Origin: Penium margaritaceum
Taxonomy: Eukaryota > Streptophyta > Zygnematophyceae > Desmidiales > Peniaceae
Direction: 5' to 3'
NCBI GenBank assembly: GCA_023375785.1
Contig: SZWC01009446.1
Coordinates: 1,999 to 33,158 of the forward strand
DNA: 31,160 nt
Shown here: piece by piece, positions 1 through 13,430 of the stretch
Layout of the letters: each line of letters starts with the position of its first letter
How positions within the stretch are numbered: position 1 is the first letter of the stretch
Position numbers and translations under genes: made by a program
Notes under the pieces: model-generated
What the model was told of the DNA's origin: nothing
What the model saw: the letters and a program-made list of their open reading frames with translations, nothing else
Database searches by the model: none

Positions 1-14
1 CTATATCTATATCT

Positions 15-45
<31 letters not shown>

Positions 46-930
46 TATCTATATCTATATCTATATCTATATCTATATCCATATATATCTATATCTATAT
101 CTATATCTATATCTATATCTATATCTATATCTATATCTATATCTATATCTATATCTTTATGTATATCTATATCTATATGTATATCTATATCTATATCTAT
201 ATCTATATCTATATCTATATCTATATCTATAAATATATCTGTATCTATATCTATATCCATATCTATATCTATATCTATATATATATCTATATCTATACCT
301 ATATCTATATCCACATGTATATCTATGTCTATATTTTAGCTTTCTCTATATCTATTTCTTTAATCTATATCTATATGGATTTCTGTATCTACAACTGTAT
401 TTATATCGATATCTATATGTATATCTATATCCATGTCTATATGTATCTATATCTATATCTTTATCTATATCTATATCTATATCTTTATCTATCTCTACAT
501 CTATATCTATATCTATATCCATATCCATATCTATATCTATATCTATATCTATATCTATATCTATATCTATATCGATATCTATATCTATATCTATATACAT
601 ATCTATATCTATGTATATCTATATCTATATCTATATCTATATGTATATCTAAATCTAAATCTAAATCTAAATCTATATTTATATCTATATCTCTACCCAT
701 CTATTCCTTTATATCTATATGTATATCTTTATCCGTATCCATATCTATATCCATATCTATATATATATATTTACAATTTTTTTTACCTTTATCTGTCTAT
801 TCATATAGTTTTTGGATCTTTATGTATCCACATATCTATCTTTATATTTATATATTTACTTTAATCTACGTATTGATCAACATTTATATTTCTACATATC
901 CATATCTTTATACTTATGCACATCTACGTA
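1..930. repeat. (CTATAT)n hexanucleotide satellite
   Basis: Almost unbroken CTATAT units run from the window edge to about 770, then become degenerate (TTTATA, CCATAT, GTATAT variants) and fade by about 930. A short patch at 648-675 is a variant ATCTAA run. The array continues past the left edge, so its full size is unknown. The long open frames here, rich in Tyr-Ile on plus and Asp-Ile or Tyr-Arg on minus, result only from the hexamer being a multiple of three. Confidence 0.97.
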
Positions 931-1570
931 TCAATATATTGTTTTTTAAACTGATAAATGTTTGTGATCATGTTTGAACACAACCATATTATCAAATCGT
1001 GTTTATATTTTTATTTACAAGAGTTCTTTTAGAGTATTAGTAATGTTTTTATAGGGTTGTTTTTCTAATGATAAGTTTTAATAAAAAATTTATATTGTAT
1101 CTTCTCATGAAATGTTCTACGGATTTCGCATCATGTTTGATGTTTGTTTATCTTTTGTTGAGTTCTTCCACCTTCCTCTTCTAGCATTCCATGGATTTCT
1201 TTGTCAGATTGGGTTATTGTTGCTTATGATTTTGTTTGATTTGTGTAAAAATGATGAATGTGTCCATTTTTTTGTTCTCTGGTTCTATTTTCCTCTATTA
1301 TCTATATTGTAACAAACTTTACTTTTTGACCCATTTCTGGATTTTTTCAAATCATTATTGTCGTTGAGGTTTCGAGCTTTTTGTTTGAGACAACTTCTGA
1401 TTTTTCCTATTGCTACTTAGATGTTCGATGTACGGAAGTGCATTCTGCTTTGCCATATGTTTTCTCATGCGAACTTTTTTAGTCCTCATAGTTGGATCTT
1501 GGATCTAACCTTTAGAAATTGTTTTGTATTCTTCGAATTTTGACATGCTTTAGTTGTTTATGATTTTCCT
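931..1570. other. AT-rich DNA, no gene seen
   Basis: T-rich sequence following the satellite. The only open frame (1112-1312, 66 codons, hydrophobic because it is T-rich) matches nothing I recognise and has no supporting context. Confidence 0.6.
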
Positions 1571-2194
1571 TCTGAAGACGTCATGTACGCGCGAGGTCCT
1601 CAGTCTCTAGCCCTGAAATGGGACCTCTTTCGCCTGATTTACTACACGTATAGAACATACTAGTCATTAGCGCGCGTGTACGGACACGTTCCGGTTTGCG
1701 GCGTGGATTATGTTTTCACTGGCTTGATGCGGAACATCGCAGCAGTTTGTGCACAGCGTTCTGAATTCGGGACTGGTTGGCCCTCTTAAGATCACTATCC
1801 TACAAACCGCGGATGGAAGATAGCATTGCAGCATCGGAATCTTGACAGTCGTCCATTTTTGACATGAAGGATTTTTGTAAGGATTCCTTTGCTATAACTC
1901 TCAGAGGACTGTGATACGCGGTACTGTGGCCGCGTCTGGAAACATACCACCGGATAAGGCCTTTTCGGACAAAAGATGCTCCGTTGCTTGCCGATCGAAG
2001 GGGCATCTAGCCCTGGCATTGAGGTAGGATCCACGGCCCAAACGACTCGAGTGTAGCATCGAGAAGATGATGTATTCACCCGCTACATTTCTACCGATGC
2101 CGTTTCTCAGAAAATGAATGGAGGCCATTCCTTTGTCGGTTTATGAGCGAACTGTAGAATTGAAACGCCGTCTTTCACGGTGCACTTTCGATTC

Positions 2195-2215
2195 GATCGA
2201 CGATCGCCGTCGATC
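2195..2215. repeat. perfect 8-bp inverted repeat (hairpin)
   Basis: GATCGACG, loop ATCGC, CGTCGATC. It lies inside the GC-richer island, seven bases before a second hairpin. Confidence 0.7.
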
Positions 2216-2221
2216 CTGCTG

Positions 2222-2252
2222 CCAACTAGAGGCTAGACACCCTCTAGTTTGG
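2222..2252. repeat. inverted repeat, 9-bp perfect core (hairpin)
   Basis: AACTAGAGG, loop CTAGACAC, CCTCTAGTT. The arms extend outward to CCAA/TTTGG with one unpaired base. Confidence 0.7.
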
Positions 2253-2610
2253 ATCTCCTTTGTTGTCGAGGTAAGAAGTCCACTTTCCTGGGCTGACCAT
2301 AACTGTGAGAAATTCCTTATTCAGTCGCATTAACATTAATTTGAAAGACGCGGACAATGCCTGTGGACCGCGGATCGATGCATTGGGATGACCGTGCTTC
2401 TCGAAGCATTCACCCCGTTGACTGGCCGGCATTGTGGACACCTGGACTAGCTGGAGGCCTCGGCTGCTGCAATCGTCCTTTTTCTGGGACAATTGCTGCA
2501 TTAGCAAGGAGTTGCATACTACATTGTCTTAGCCTATTCGACTCAACTTACGAAAACTACTTGTCCGAACACAACACTTCTTTACAATGAAGAGCCCCAA
2601 TTCCTGAGCG

Positions 2611-3169
2611 ATTGTTCCTCACTTTCTCATCGACAGTTCATGAATCTTTAGTATGTTCTCAAACCATGATGTGAAATCCTTCCTTGCCTGAAAACGTTCC
2701 CAAAAAAATCCTGTATCCAAAGTTTACCAAGGAAACAATTTTAAGGATAACCTAAGCCCAATGTAAGTCTAATAATTACCGATGGTGGCATCATCAAAAA
2801 ATCTTTTCAGAATTATTTTTTATGATTATAATAGCTTTAATACCATTAAATTGTAAGGTGTGACTCCCATCCGCTCCAGATTCAAAACAAAATCAACAAT
2901 CTGCTTGTGGTTCAAAAGAGAAGCAACCATCCACCCACAATACGCTACAAAAGCAACCATCCACGCAACATTTGCAACAAGATCAACCTGCCACCCACCC
3001 TTGTCTTCATGCTAGATCATATCATGTGATTTAAACCTGACTTGAAAAGAAGTGCAATGGTGCATTCATCGGAGTCAAAGTTAAGAACAAAAATTCTTTC
3101 ATGTAGCAATGCTACATGGTATGTGGCGAGGTATAACATTTTATTTAGAATTTCTGGGTTCGAATAGAA
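2611..3169. other. AT-rich DNA, no gene seen
   Basis: No recognisable gene. The 12-mer GCAACCATCCAC occurs twice near 2926 and 2952. A perfect 8-bp hairpin, CATGTAGC-AAT-GCTACATG, lies at 3100-3118. Confidence 0.55.
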
Positions 3170-3310
3170 TTTTGTGTGTAACATTCGCATATACGGGATT
3201 TTGAGTATGACATTGTAGTATGCATTTTTTTTGTGGGATGTTGTCACATGCCTTATTTTTTGTACGGCATTATAAAATGCTTCATTTTGTACACAACAAT
3301 AGCACATCAG
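3170..3310. repeat. imperfect ~29-bp tandem repeat, about five units
   Basis: Each unit starts with a T run followed by G at 3174, 3203, 3233, 3262 and 3289, then a CATT or similar core and an ATGC-like end. Spacings are 29, 30, 29 and 27. Some units carry internal dyads, for example GCATT-ATAA-AATGC. The period is not a multiple of three, so the 113-codon minus frame across it (3017-3358) is unlikely to be a real protein. Confidence 0.6.
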
Positions 3311-6300
3311 CTGTACTATTTCAAAAAATGGGTACATGTGAATTGAACCCTTTTTCATTATTCAAAAAATAAAACAATAAAATGAACAATATAAATCAAA
3401 CAAATGATTGAAAAATTACCTAATTACAAATCATTTTTCACAATGACAAAATGAAAACATAATCACATGAAACAACATCTCAGACTGAAGTTTATTTGGA
3501 GAAAACCCCGTGAACCAGAAACATATAAAGGAATTCACACTCAAACAGAACATGATATAGGTAGTGTCTCTCAAAGATACTAGGAAACATAAAAATGTTT
3601 TTTTTTCATAAACCACAATCTTTGGTCCAAGCATCAAATAAAGAAAAAAAGATAAAGTTGTATTCTATCTCATTGAGAATTTTGAAAGAATAATTTATCT
3701 TGTATAAAGTATGAATGATTGTGATCATGGTTGTTAGAACAAAACATTGTTGTGAATGATTGAGAATCACAATCATTAGGAATGTATGATGGATAACAAA
3801 ATCCTTTAAGAAGAGTTTTATCCTGAAGTAAACCTGCATATGGATGGTCAAAGAGTTTTAAAGTTTGAGGCTAATTTTCCATACATTTCAGTTTTGATAA
3901 AGAATGCATGGTTTCCTGGTTAGTGCAAAAGAATGGTAAGAAATGTGAAAAATGATATAGATTATCATGAAACAATACTTCCAACTTTTTTTCAGAGCAC
4001 ATGTCCTTTCAAACTACATTGAAATGATATGTTAGGTAAATGTTATTATATCTACAATTTTCAAATCACTTATTTCATTAGGAACTAGAATGTTTAAACG
4101 TTTATTCCTTTCGGATTGTTTACCTTCAACATGACAAAGAATTTATCAAACACAAGATTTATATCGTAAAGATGAGCTACACGAAATGCAAAAAATCCAC
4201 TCTGATGCCTTCATCAACGAAGATACTTTGAATGGAAGAATTCACATGAATATCATAACGTTTTAGTGGGCTGAAAACAAATAGTTTGTTCCGCCTTCCC
4301 ATTGTACACTCGCCCTCACTTAACTATTCAATGTATACAAGCATCACAGGTTAATTTTAATTTTGGAGAATCAATTGAAAGAAAATATTAAATGAGAGTA
4401 TGGTAATATACATTAAGAAGCTATCTTACAGCTAGAAAAGAAGTAAAACGTTCATACATTGGATAAATGCAGCCTAAAATTGAAGTTTGCAACTTCTGAA
4501 TGAAACTTGATTCAGGAATTCTTGACGCTCATGAAACGCATGGAAACATGTCCATGAAAACTATTTGGAAACTCAGAGAACACTCTTATCATTCACTGTT
4601 AACTAAAGAAACGTAATTTTCATCCATTTTCATTGCAATTCGTGACTAAGAACATAACGTTTTGTAAAACGCAATCTTTAGATTTTACTAAGATCAAGAT
4701 ATTTTTTTAGATTGAAATAAGAATCCTTTCAAATGATGAGTGTTCTTCACATTCTACAAAAATATTGAATTAATTTTTTATGTAAACGTTATAAAACTAT
4801 CTCTCTATTCATATGTAGAATAACATAGCATCCCTCCCCAACAAAGGTTTAAAACGTTTCAGATTGTTTCTCATTTAAATGAAAAAAACACAGAATACAG
4901 TTTTGTTTATTTGCAGGCTTAGAAATTGTGTCCTCTTTTCATGTAAAGCGTGAAGTTTCACATTAAACAGTCGTTACATGAGTAAGTCCGTGCCTCAATG
5001 CATACAAAGTTAAGTATGGTTTGGCATTATTATATAACTATATAACCTTTTGACTTTGTACATATTTTAGCTTGCATGTGTTTTTACATATTTTAACTTA
5101 ACTTTTTATATATTTAAGCTTTAAATGTCTTCCAATTTTAATCATGAAAACAATAAAAATAATAAAATTGATGTTTTTATGTCTTACATAATGATTGTAA
5201 ATACTAGCTTCATGCTTTTGTTAAGGAGCCACTAAACTATTTTGTAACTACACAAAACAGTATTTACAATTGACGTAGATGAGGCTTAAGTTCGGATCTA
5301 AGTTTTTTTGGATTTTCCTTTTGACTTATTATGCTTGAAAAAAACATTTAAAGTCTAAGAGAGATATTTTTGATTGTTTTGACGCAAAACTGAAAGTTCT
5401 TCAATGCGTTCATGAAAAACCATATGAACATCAGTATACTTACTACAATTATGTTTTCCCAACATTAAGTACTATTAAGTTGCAAGTCAAATAAATAAAC
5501 ACGATGAAGTAGAACATTGTTTATCAATGATGCAATAAAATGTTTTTTTTCAAGATTCAAAGTTAACTAACAAATTTCGGAAGGAATTTGTATTCACGTA
5601 AAGTGTACAAATAAATTTGTTTTCTCACTTTTCATTGACAATACTTAATGCGTAAGTGCGCCAAAGATGCTTCACCAACAACCCATGTTTGGCCTAGTGC
5701 ATGAAAAGAACACAAAGTTTATTGGCACAAGGGTGCTTTGGAAAATTTTATAGCTGAATTTGGAAACTCAAGCAATATTTTGTCAACTCATGGTATTTTG
5801 GAAGGATGTTTGGTAACACGCATGTGTTTTAAGGAAAGTAGCAATTACCTTTTAAAAAAGCAAACCTCCTAAGATTCGCTTGTGCAAGGTTTAAGAGATG
5901 TATGGTCCTTCAAAAAACTCATGAACCCTTACATGTGTATGGGAAGGTTTGCCAAAACCAACCTTTTTTCCTAATCTGAAGAAGGGCTCTGAGTACATGG
6001 GACCATTATCTTGTGTCTAAGCTTGTGATTCTAAGTGTATTTTCTGAATAACTGCCAATTCAATTTAAGAAAGACATGGTGGTAGACAAATTACTTTTAT
6101 TGACCTTGACGACAAAAATGCCAAGCCTACACAATGTACATACATGAAGATTACGGTTCCATATCCTATGGGGCCCTTGAAAACATCAGATTGAATCATA
6201 CGTCATGCGTGGACCAAGGAGAAGCTACAAGGTCTTCATAGAAGTCGTCAAAGTCACATGGGAAACATTGGAAACTATTACACAACGAATAACAACAAAA

Positions 6301-9300
6301 CAAGTTAATCAAGGAAGTCAATCATTTTTCATGTCAGTACTTCCTCCTCTTGTGATTGGTTAGTAGTTAGCTGACATGGAAGAGGATGTACGTTTGATAT
6401 TCATGCAATGACATTACCTTACCAAAAAAATCCTTCACTATCTTTTCCTAAGACAATTTGCTTATACACGAGTCCTACTCCGGTGTCCTTCGTTAAAGGT
6501 TTCTGCCCTTGTTAATGTCTTTATGTAAAACCAATCCATTCCAAAGGCTTTCACCTACTTTTGTACCCATCAATATCCCTTTTTACATACAATCACTGAA
6601 CATGTTTCAAAAAAACCATGCGAAAACCTTGTAGAACATCAAGGTTTATTTCTTATTTGAACTTAAAATTCAATGTATTAGATAGATAAGCTTTGAGAAA
6701 TGTGACTTCGAGTTTCCATGAGTTGTTACAATCTTAGAGTGGTCGCGCGTTGATGACTCTCCTGAGTATATGTTGAATGGTCTTAAACTTGCATGAGTGA
6801 AGGCTAAGCAAACTTTTGTTAACCGTAAACTTACAAATGTGGTCAAATAACGAGTTTAATTCAAAGCTTAAAAAATCATTATATTTCCCATTGTGAGGAT
6901 TTTCTTCACCATTTTCATGTGTAGGATTACTTCAGACCATCATCTTGAATTTGATGCAAGTGTGTTGACACATAGCGGATCTGCTGCATGGTGATTGGAA
7001 AAGACCCCAAACAGACTTCGTGCATGGTTAAGGAACAATGAATATTCAATGCATTTCCACAATGATAGGTTGTTTTGGTGTGTATTGCTTCAGAGAACAA
7101 ATTGTGTTTCAAATATTGCTTTAATGAAGGGAATGAATGACGTTTTGATTGCCTAATTGAGTGGTTTGATAAGACTTAGGCATGAAAACATACATTATGG
7201 ACATTGGTTGTGATCGAATTCCCTAGAAAGTGTGCCTCAAAAGTTGTGTGGCTTCATTAGTTGCTACTTATTCAATGAATTGCAAGAAATATCCACCTAA
7301 GGAATGGCTAGTTTGGAATCCATCTCAAGAATTAATTGATCATGAGAGAGCAAACCCTCCAATAAGAAGAGATGGTTTCCAAGAACTTTCTTTCTCATCC
7401 TATTCCTTGATTTCCCACCACGTCTTTTGATGAATAAAAATGGAAGATGCTAAAGTAGGAGATGGACACAGATGTATACTAGATGGTGGAAAATCACCGA
7501 ACAGGCCAAAGCATGGAAAGCTTTTGAAACAGGTGATAAGAACTTTAGAATTCAATGGTGAGGCAAGTAATGTCACGTGATTGCTCTCTTGACCAATTCA
7601 TGGAGGATTAATGAAATTTCTTCTTATTACTAAATGTTGTTTTTCAAGTGAAAATGTTTTGTTTTAAATCAATATCCATACGTGTTTGAATGCATGGGAA
7701 ACCGTGATACTTCAAAAACATTCTTGTTTACATTTTTAGTTAATTCAATTGAATCGAAGATAAGATCTCCATTGTTGATTTGTTCAGTACAAACCACCAT
7801 GAATTTGTTGGTTTTCTGCCTTGCACATGTAATTGTTTCAAGGGAGTACAATGCGTTGTCTAAGAGAGCCATCTTAAAAACACAAACAAAGATCAACCTC
7901 CTAGTGGTGTACAATGACTACTTATAGATGGGCTTGATTATCTATAAGGGAGTGGCCTCATCATGATCTCTTGTGGCTCGAGAGATTGAGAGGAATTCTA
8001 AAATCTTGAGTTAATTGTGTAAAGCACTCATGTTTAGTTAGGAACTATCAAGAGTGGTAACGTTATAGACTCGTGCCAAGTCTTCTCAATAGTAGAATTT
8101 CTTTTTATTACAAAGCCTTACTTAAGAAACTATTACTTGAACCAATGTGGAAAAGTAGAAAATGAAGAACACTCCATTAATAGTAAATTAAAAAGAGAAA
8201 TGTTTGCAACATCATAATGGTAGTGCAAGGAAGCCACAAGTAACGTTCCCTCCAAGCATCTACACTCAGCCAACATTAGAGAGGAAAACAAACCCTTTGA
8301 GATGTAACCATCACACACTTGTAAAGAAGGGTCAAGCATGACCGTCCAGCTTAATTTTGTTTTCGGTGACAAGTTTGGCACTTTTATGGTGGCAAAGTAT
8401 ACCTTGCTTGAGCCTTTAGGACGGTTTCCAGCATGGTCAAACGTACAAGGAATTATTTTTTCTTCTTCAAACCATTACAACAACGTTATCAAAGAAATGG
8501 TTGAAGAAATGAAAATTTTCATATTCACTTTGCTTTTGCACACATCTTGATATATTGACTTCATTTTTGGACGTCCATCTCAAGATGTTGCGTTTCTTGC
8601 TTAGATGAAAATTCAAGTGATCTTCATGCAGCAGGTATGATCACTCAATCATGTTTATGTGCCTCAAGTGTGAATCAATTGAATTGTTGAACAAATGTTT
8701 TTGAATTGGAACAGCTCTCTATTTTATGATCCACATCCTCTACTTTTCACACTATACCTTTGCCTTTTTCCGAACATGGCATGAATCCTTTGAGATGCAC
8801 TTCCAATCGCAAAATTGCAACATTTCAAAAATGTCAAGCGAAATCATTTGATTCAGCCAAATAAAATGAATTAAGTGAAAATGATTGGATAGTGGAGGTC
8901 GTTCTTGCCAAAACTAGAAATGGAAAAACACTTCCATACATTTAATTATGTTGAATTGAAACAATCTTCCTTGTTTTCTGAAGAACAACAATCGATAAAA
9001 GAGAAGTTTGTTTATATATTATTTCTTTAATCAAATCCAACAAAAACCTCTACTATAGAATGTCAATTCCAAAACCTTTACAAGTTTCAAAGAACTGAAA
9101 AAACTATTCATGTTATAGATCTGGTTGGGAAAAAATGATTTACAATATTGGAGTAGCAGGTCATTCATTAAAAGTGGTAATTATAATTAAACTTGTTTAT
9201 ACTTTTGATGAGCTATATTTCTTATGTTCAAAAGCACATACATGGCGAATGAAAGGGTATGAAGTGAAATAATAATTCAAATAATTGAATTAAATGGGTA

Positions 9301-12300
9301 ATCTATAATGAGTTGAAAGTCTACTTTAGTGTCAAGTGTGTGGTGTTGATCACATATACACAATAACAGAAACCATGGAGGCACACTTCAGGTTTTTTTT
9401 CTCTTGAGTCAAAGAATATGTGTGATGCGACATTTGTTAGAGGTTTCTTGATACCGCAACTAAGGAGTGTGGGTTTTTGAAACATGGAAAAAATCAATGA
9501 ATGATTATTTTTATCGAGATGCTCTTTCAACGGTATAAAACGTTCAAAATGGTTCATAATCTTTATGTCAAGACTTCTTTAAAGTGGTCAAACCTGTGAC
9601 AACCTTTTGCATCATAACATAGAATTCAAGAAAGATAGTTTAACTCCCCTTGCCAGAGTAGTGTATAACTGACATTTCCTAGCTCAGAAACGTTGATCTA
9701 AGTATTCTCATAGTAATTGTGAGGTGTTATGTGTAAACAAGGAACATAAATTATGTCTTAATCTAGCTACAAAGTCTAGAAGTGTTACGAGGAACAGGTA
9801 AATGGCAGTTGAAATAGTTGTTTTTTCATCAGTTGAAGTCCGAGGGGATGTCAAAGGCATCTTCCATGTTTTGAAAAGTTTCTTGGCGTGAAAAATTGAA
9901 AAGATAATCCATCAAATACTCCCACTGAAACACAAAATGTTACCTTGTATTGCACCCTTTATCCCCTCTTGCACTTCGTAATGTGATAATTAAGGCACGT
10001 TCATGTGAACAAAGTATTTCCTTTGGTCCTATGAGATCTTCATGCAATTAATCTAGTATATCTAATGGATATCCATGCTCTTTGAACAGAAGTGTTATAG
10101 AAATGAAATGACGGTATGACCGACCGTAACCACTTATGTTTCAGCATCATGCAATCTTTTCCTTACAAAGTAGAATTTGTAAAATTGTCTACGGCATGAA
10201 CATTCATATGGAGCTATGTTCTTGTTGAACTATTAGAGTACCGTCCCTAAGGTTGTAACATGTGTCTTATTAGAGGACGTTAACACATAGTATGCTACTA
10301 AAATTGTCACATTTCTTTTTTCTCATTACCTTGGTGTTATAATCCTTTGATAGAAGCTTTTCAATTAAATTTGAAGATGACATGTTTCTTACAATCTTGG
10401 TGGTTGGCATTATAACTAACCATTAGGTGCTTTGTAACCTTACACCATGCTTGAGGCAATTTTTTGAGTGTTTTGTTGAATGTGTACACATCTGTCTTGG
10501 AATGCAAAGATTTTGAATATTTGTTCACATTGTTGTAACAAGTCATTGGTGCCTCAAAAATACTTCACATGTGTTGTATCCATATATTTTGATGGAAGAA
10601 AGAATAACATAAAGTCAGAACAATGAGAAAGGCAAAACATGTTTTTCATTGGACCTGATGTTTATATATATCTACAAAAAAAGGGAGTTGATTCCATGGA
10701 GACTTTATTCTTTCATTTAGACAATTCCATCAAATCCTTATTATGTGATGCATCAACATGTCTCAAAGTCCATGGAGATTTCCAAACAGATTTGTATATG
10801 GTCTAGTAGTGATTGAAGCAAACATGGGGATTTGTTTTGTCTCAAGTCCAGGCATTGGCACACTTTTCAGGTCTAAGGGTAAGTTTGGATTAATCCTACT
10901 TCCAGATTTCAAATTCTTTCCTGCCTGGCTTGCCAAGTTTGGTGCATTCCAAGGAACAAAACAATCATAAGCAACATCAATTGTGTGATTATGGACATCA
11001 CTTCGAGTTAGAATTTAGAGGAATGACTTTAATCAAAGTGTGTGGTAAGTCCTTTCACCTATATTCATTTTGGAATCTGAATGCAATCATTGGATGAATC
11101 CTAACACTCTTTTAAAATATTCTACTGTATCTGTTTATCTTTTCTCAATCACAACACTTCATAATTTCCTAAGAGTTTTTTTCTAAGTAAATTTTCCACT
11201 TAAAGTGGTGTTATGGCACTCCTTCTATAGTACGATAAGAAAATTGTCACTAAGCAATTTACCAACCAAGCTAGTGCATCGTCATCACTAGCATGGTTTA
11301 TGACACTAGAGTTTTGTCTTTTTCATCATCAAACTCCTTGTATTCCTTTGTTACCTTTATAATGAGGCACAATCCTGGTCAAACAAGTCGTGTGCTCATC
11401 TTAACCATTACAAATTATGGCCAAGTTAGAGTCTCTACACGATTTAGCTTTTCAACCTGAAACTCCATGTGCTAGACCAAGTAAGAATCTAATAACTCCG
11501 TTCATGAGAGTTTTCATTGGTTGAGACGTGTTTGAATCTTGAGTTATCAAATTTCTTGATAACGTTGCCATGCCTTGAACGTGTACACAACAAATTATAT
11601 ATAAATTTCCTTTAGCAAAGGGTTGACCTCTTGTGAATGAATGCTTCTATGCGTTTCAATATATCTCTATCATCTAAGGGGAGAATGGATTCGATTTTTT
11701 TGTTTGAAAACATGGTTAGACAATTTTATTCTATTGGATATGTTAGTTGTAATGTTGGCACCGACGTCAAAGCAATTTCAAAACAATGTTTTTTAGAAAT
11801 CGTGTTGACTTTACAATGGAGATCCAATTGTGGCATTGAAACAAGCATAATCTAATACAAAGTCGTTGTAGATGCAAAAACTCAAAGATACTTTGAATTA
11901 AAAAACGTTCCTGGAAATCAACCAACTAAACATTTCCTTGTTTCTTTTATAGTGGTAAATCCACATTTCGTTATGTTGTAAAAAACAAACTCCACTAGCA
12001 ACTTCATTTAAAATTTTGGTTATTTCCATAGAAATAAATTTTTTGAAACACTCAAGAACTATTGGAGAAGTCCTTCCATCTCCTTTCTCATTCCAATGCA
12101 AAACGCTTTTTAATCAAGATATACGTCCATATTGTTTGGCCTAGAAATGTTTTTCATTATTGGCATAGCTCTTTCTTCAAACTTTGTGATACTAAAGAGC
12201 ATGAAAATGAAATGAAATGTTCTTGTAGTTTGTGTAGATTGGTGTATTCTTGATATTTTTTCTCAATTGAACTTGAAATGCTAGATCTCTACATTCAATC

Positions 12301-13430
12301 TTGTAAACATTTATGTTCCTTATAGTTTACCAGAAATTTCAATCTATTCACCAAAAATGAAAGAGGTTCTTGATGGTTACGTCAGTCAACACCTTATTTT
12401 CCATACAAAAATAAATATACATGGTATTTTCTTTAAAAAATTGCAAAGGCTGCATTGAGGGATATGGATGGTTTGATCATCCCCGATTGAGCATTTCATT
12501 TTGACTTCTAATCAGCTTGCTTGGTTTGTGGATGCTCTTCTAATTCAACTTTCTTTTGGTCGCTTTGCATTATTGATTGTGGTGGTGCCAACAATGGAGT
12601 TAAGAAGGTGAAGATAATCACAGAGAAATTCTTGCGGCAAGGTTCTTCATGGTATGTGAAACGTTACGTGGGAGAATTATGATGTTTTTGTGTGTCAAGG
12701 TTGATGAGGCAATTTGGATAGTCACCTTCGATATTGTTAAGTTGCTTTGTTTCCTTAGTTGTAGGAGAGGAGGACTAGCCATCAATGAGCCCTTCATTCA
12801 ATGTATTCTTTGGCGATGTCAAAAGATATAGGTGCACTTTCTTGGGTTGCAGTGATTAAACATATCTTCGTGCCTTCCTTCTCCTTTCCTTGGTGCTGCC
12901 GCCACTTTGTCCTCGGTTGCTTGTTCAGAGTTTTATGTTGCTTCCTGTCATTCAAGTCAATGCAAGCCACACCACTTGACCAATCAATTTGTAGAATGTC
13001 CTCTTTGGTTTGAGGACAATTTCATGATTTCTCACCACAAAAGTCCTTTTCATCATTGCAGTTGAGAGCTCTTCAATATGGCCACTTAATAAACCATAAG
13101 AAGCCTTTCCATTTTCTAGAGTAGATTTTTTCTTCATAACCTGTCGAACCAGTTAGTTACACTCAAGGAAATACAAAGTTTGTCTTTCACAATTTGTCAC
13201 TTTCCGGGGCTTGGCAGCCTTATCTACAAAGTCAATTGTTATTCATGCATGTGATCGACCAAAACAGATTTATCCACCTGGAAATTCTCATTATCCATTC
13301 CTTTCTCATCTTATTTCTCCACTCACTTTATTCTCTTTGGGACTTGTCCCCATGAAAACCCGTTTTCAATGTGTCTATGATTACCAAGATGTGTCTTGGC
13401 TTCTCAAAGTTCAAGTACAAACATTGGCCT
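3311..13430. other. 10 kb of AT-rich DNA without a recognisable gene
   Basis: Open frames are scattered on both strands, all under 85 codons, with no recognisable motif, intron-exon pattern or conserved domain. Several overlap on both strands (for example 7669-7914 minus and 7682-7927 plus), as chance frames do. A stretch around 5727-5970 and another around 12480-13137 read open for 60 to 80 codons with ordinary-looking composition and may be old repeat remnants, but I cannot name a family. Confidence 0.55.

Larger units (their letters stand above)
1571..2610. other. GC- and CpG-richer island of unknown nature
   Basis: Base composition changes abruptly around 1570, where CpG-containing words such as CGCGCGTGTACGG become frequent, and falls back to AT-rich by about 2610. 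Short open frames overlap on both strands (minus 1795-2079, plus 2118-2333, plus 2357-2590), none recognisable. It could be the promoter and first exon of a gene, a fragment of an unrelated mobile element, or inserted foreign or organellar DNA. I see no terminal repeats, rRNA or tRNA in it. Confidence 0.45.

Noticed and set aside
159..977. Long Tyr-Ile, Asp-Ile and Tyr-Leu open frames on both strands
   Set aside because: They are produced by the six-base satellite, whose period keeps stop codons out of some frames; no real protein signal.
3017..3358. 113-codon minus frame as a gene
   Set aside because: It crosses a 29-bp tandem repeat whose period is not codon-sized, and has no recognisable motif.
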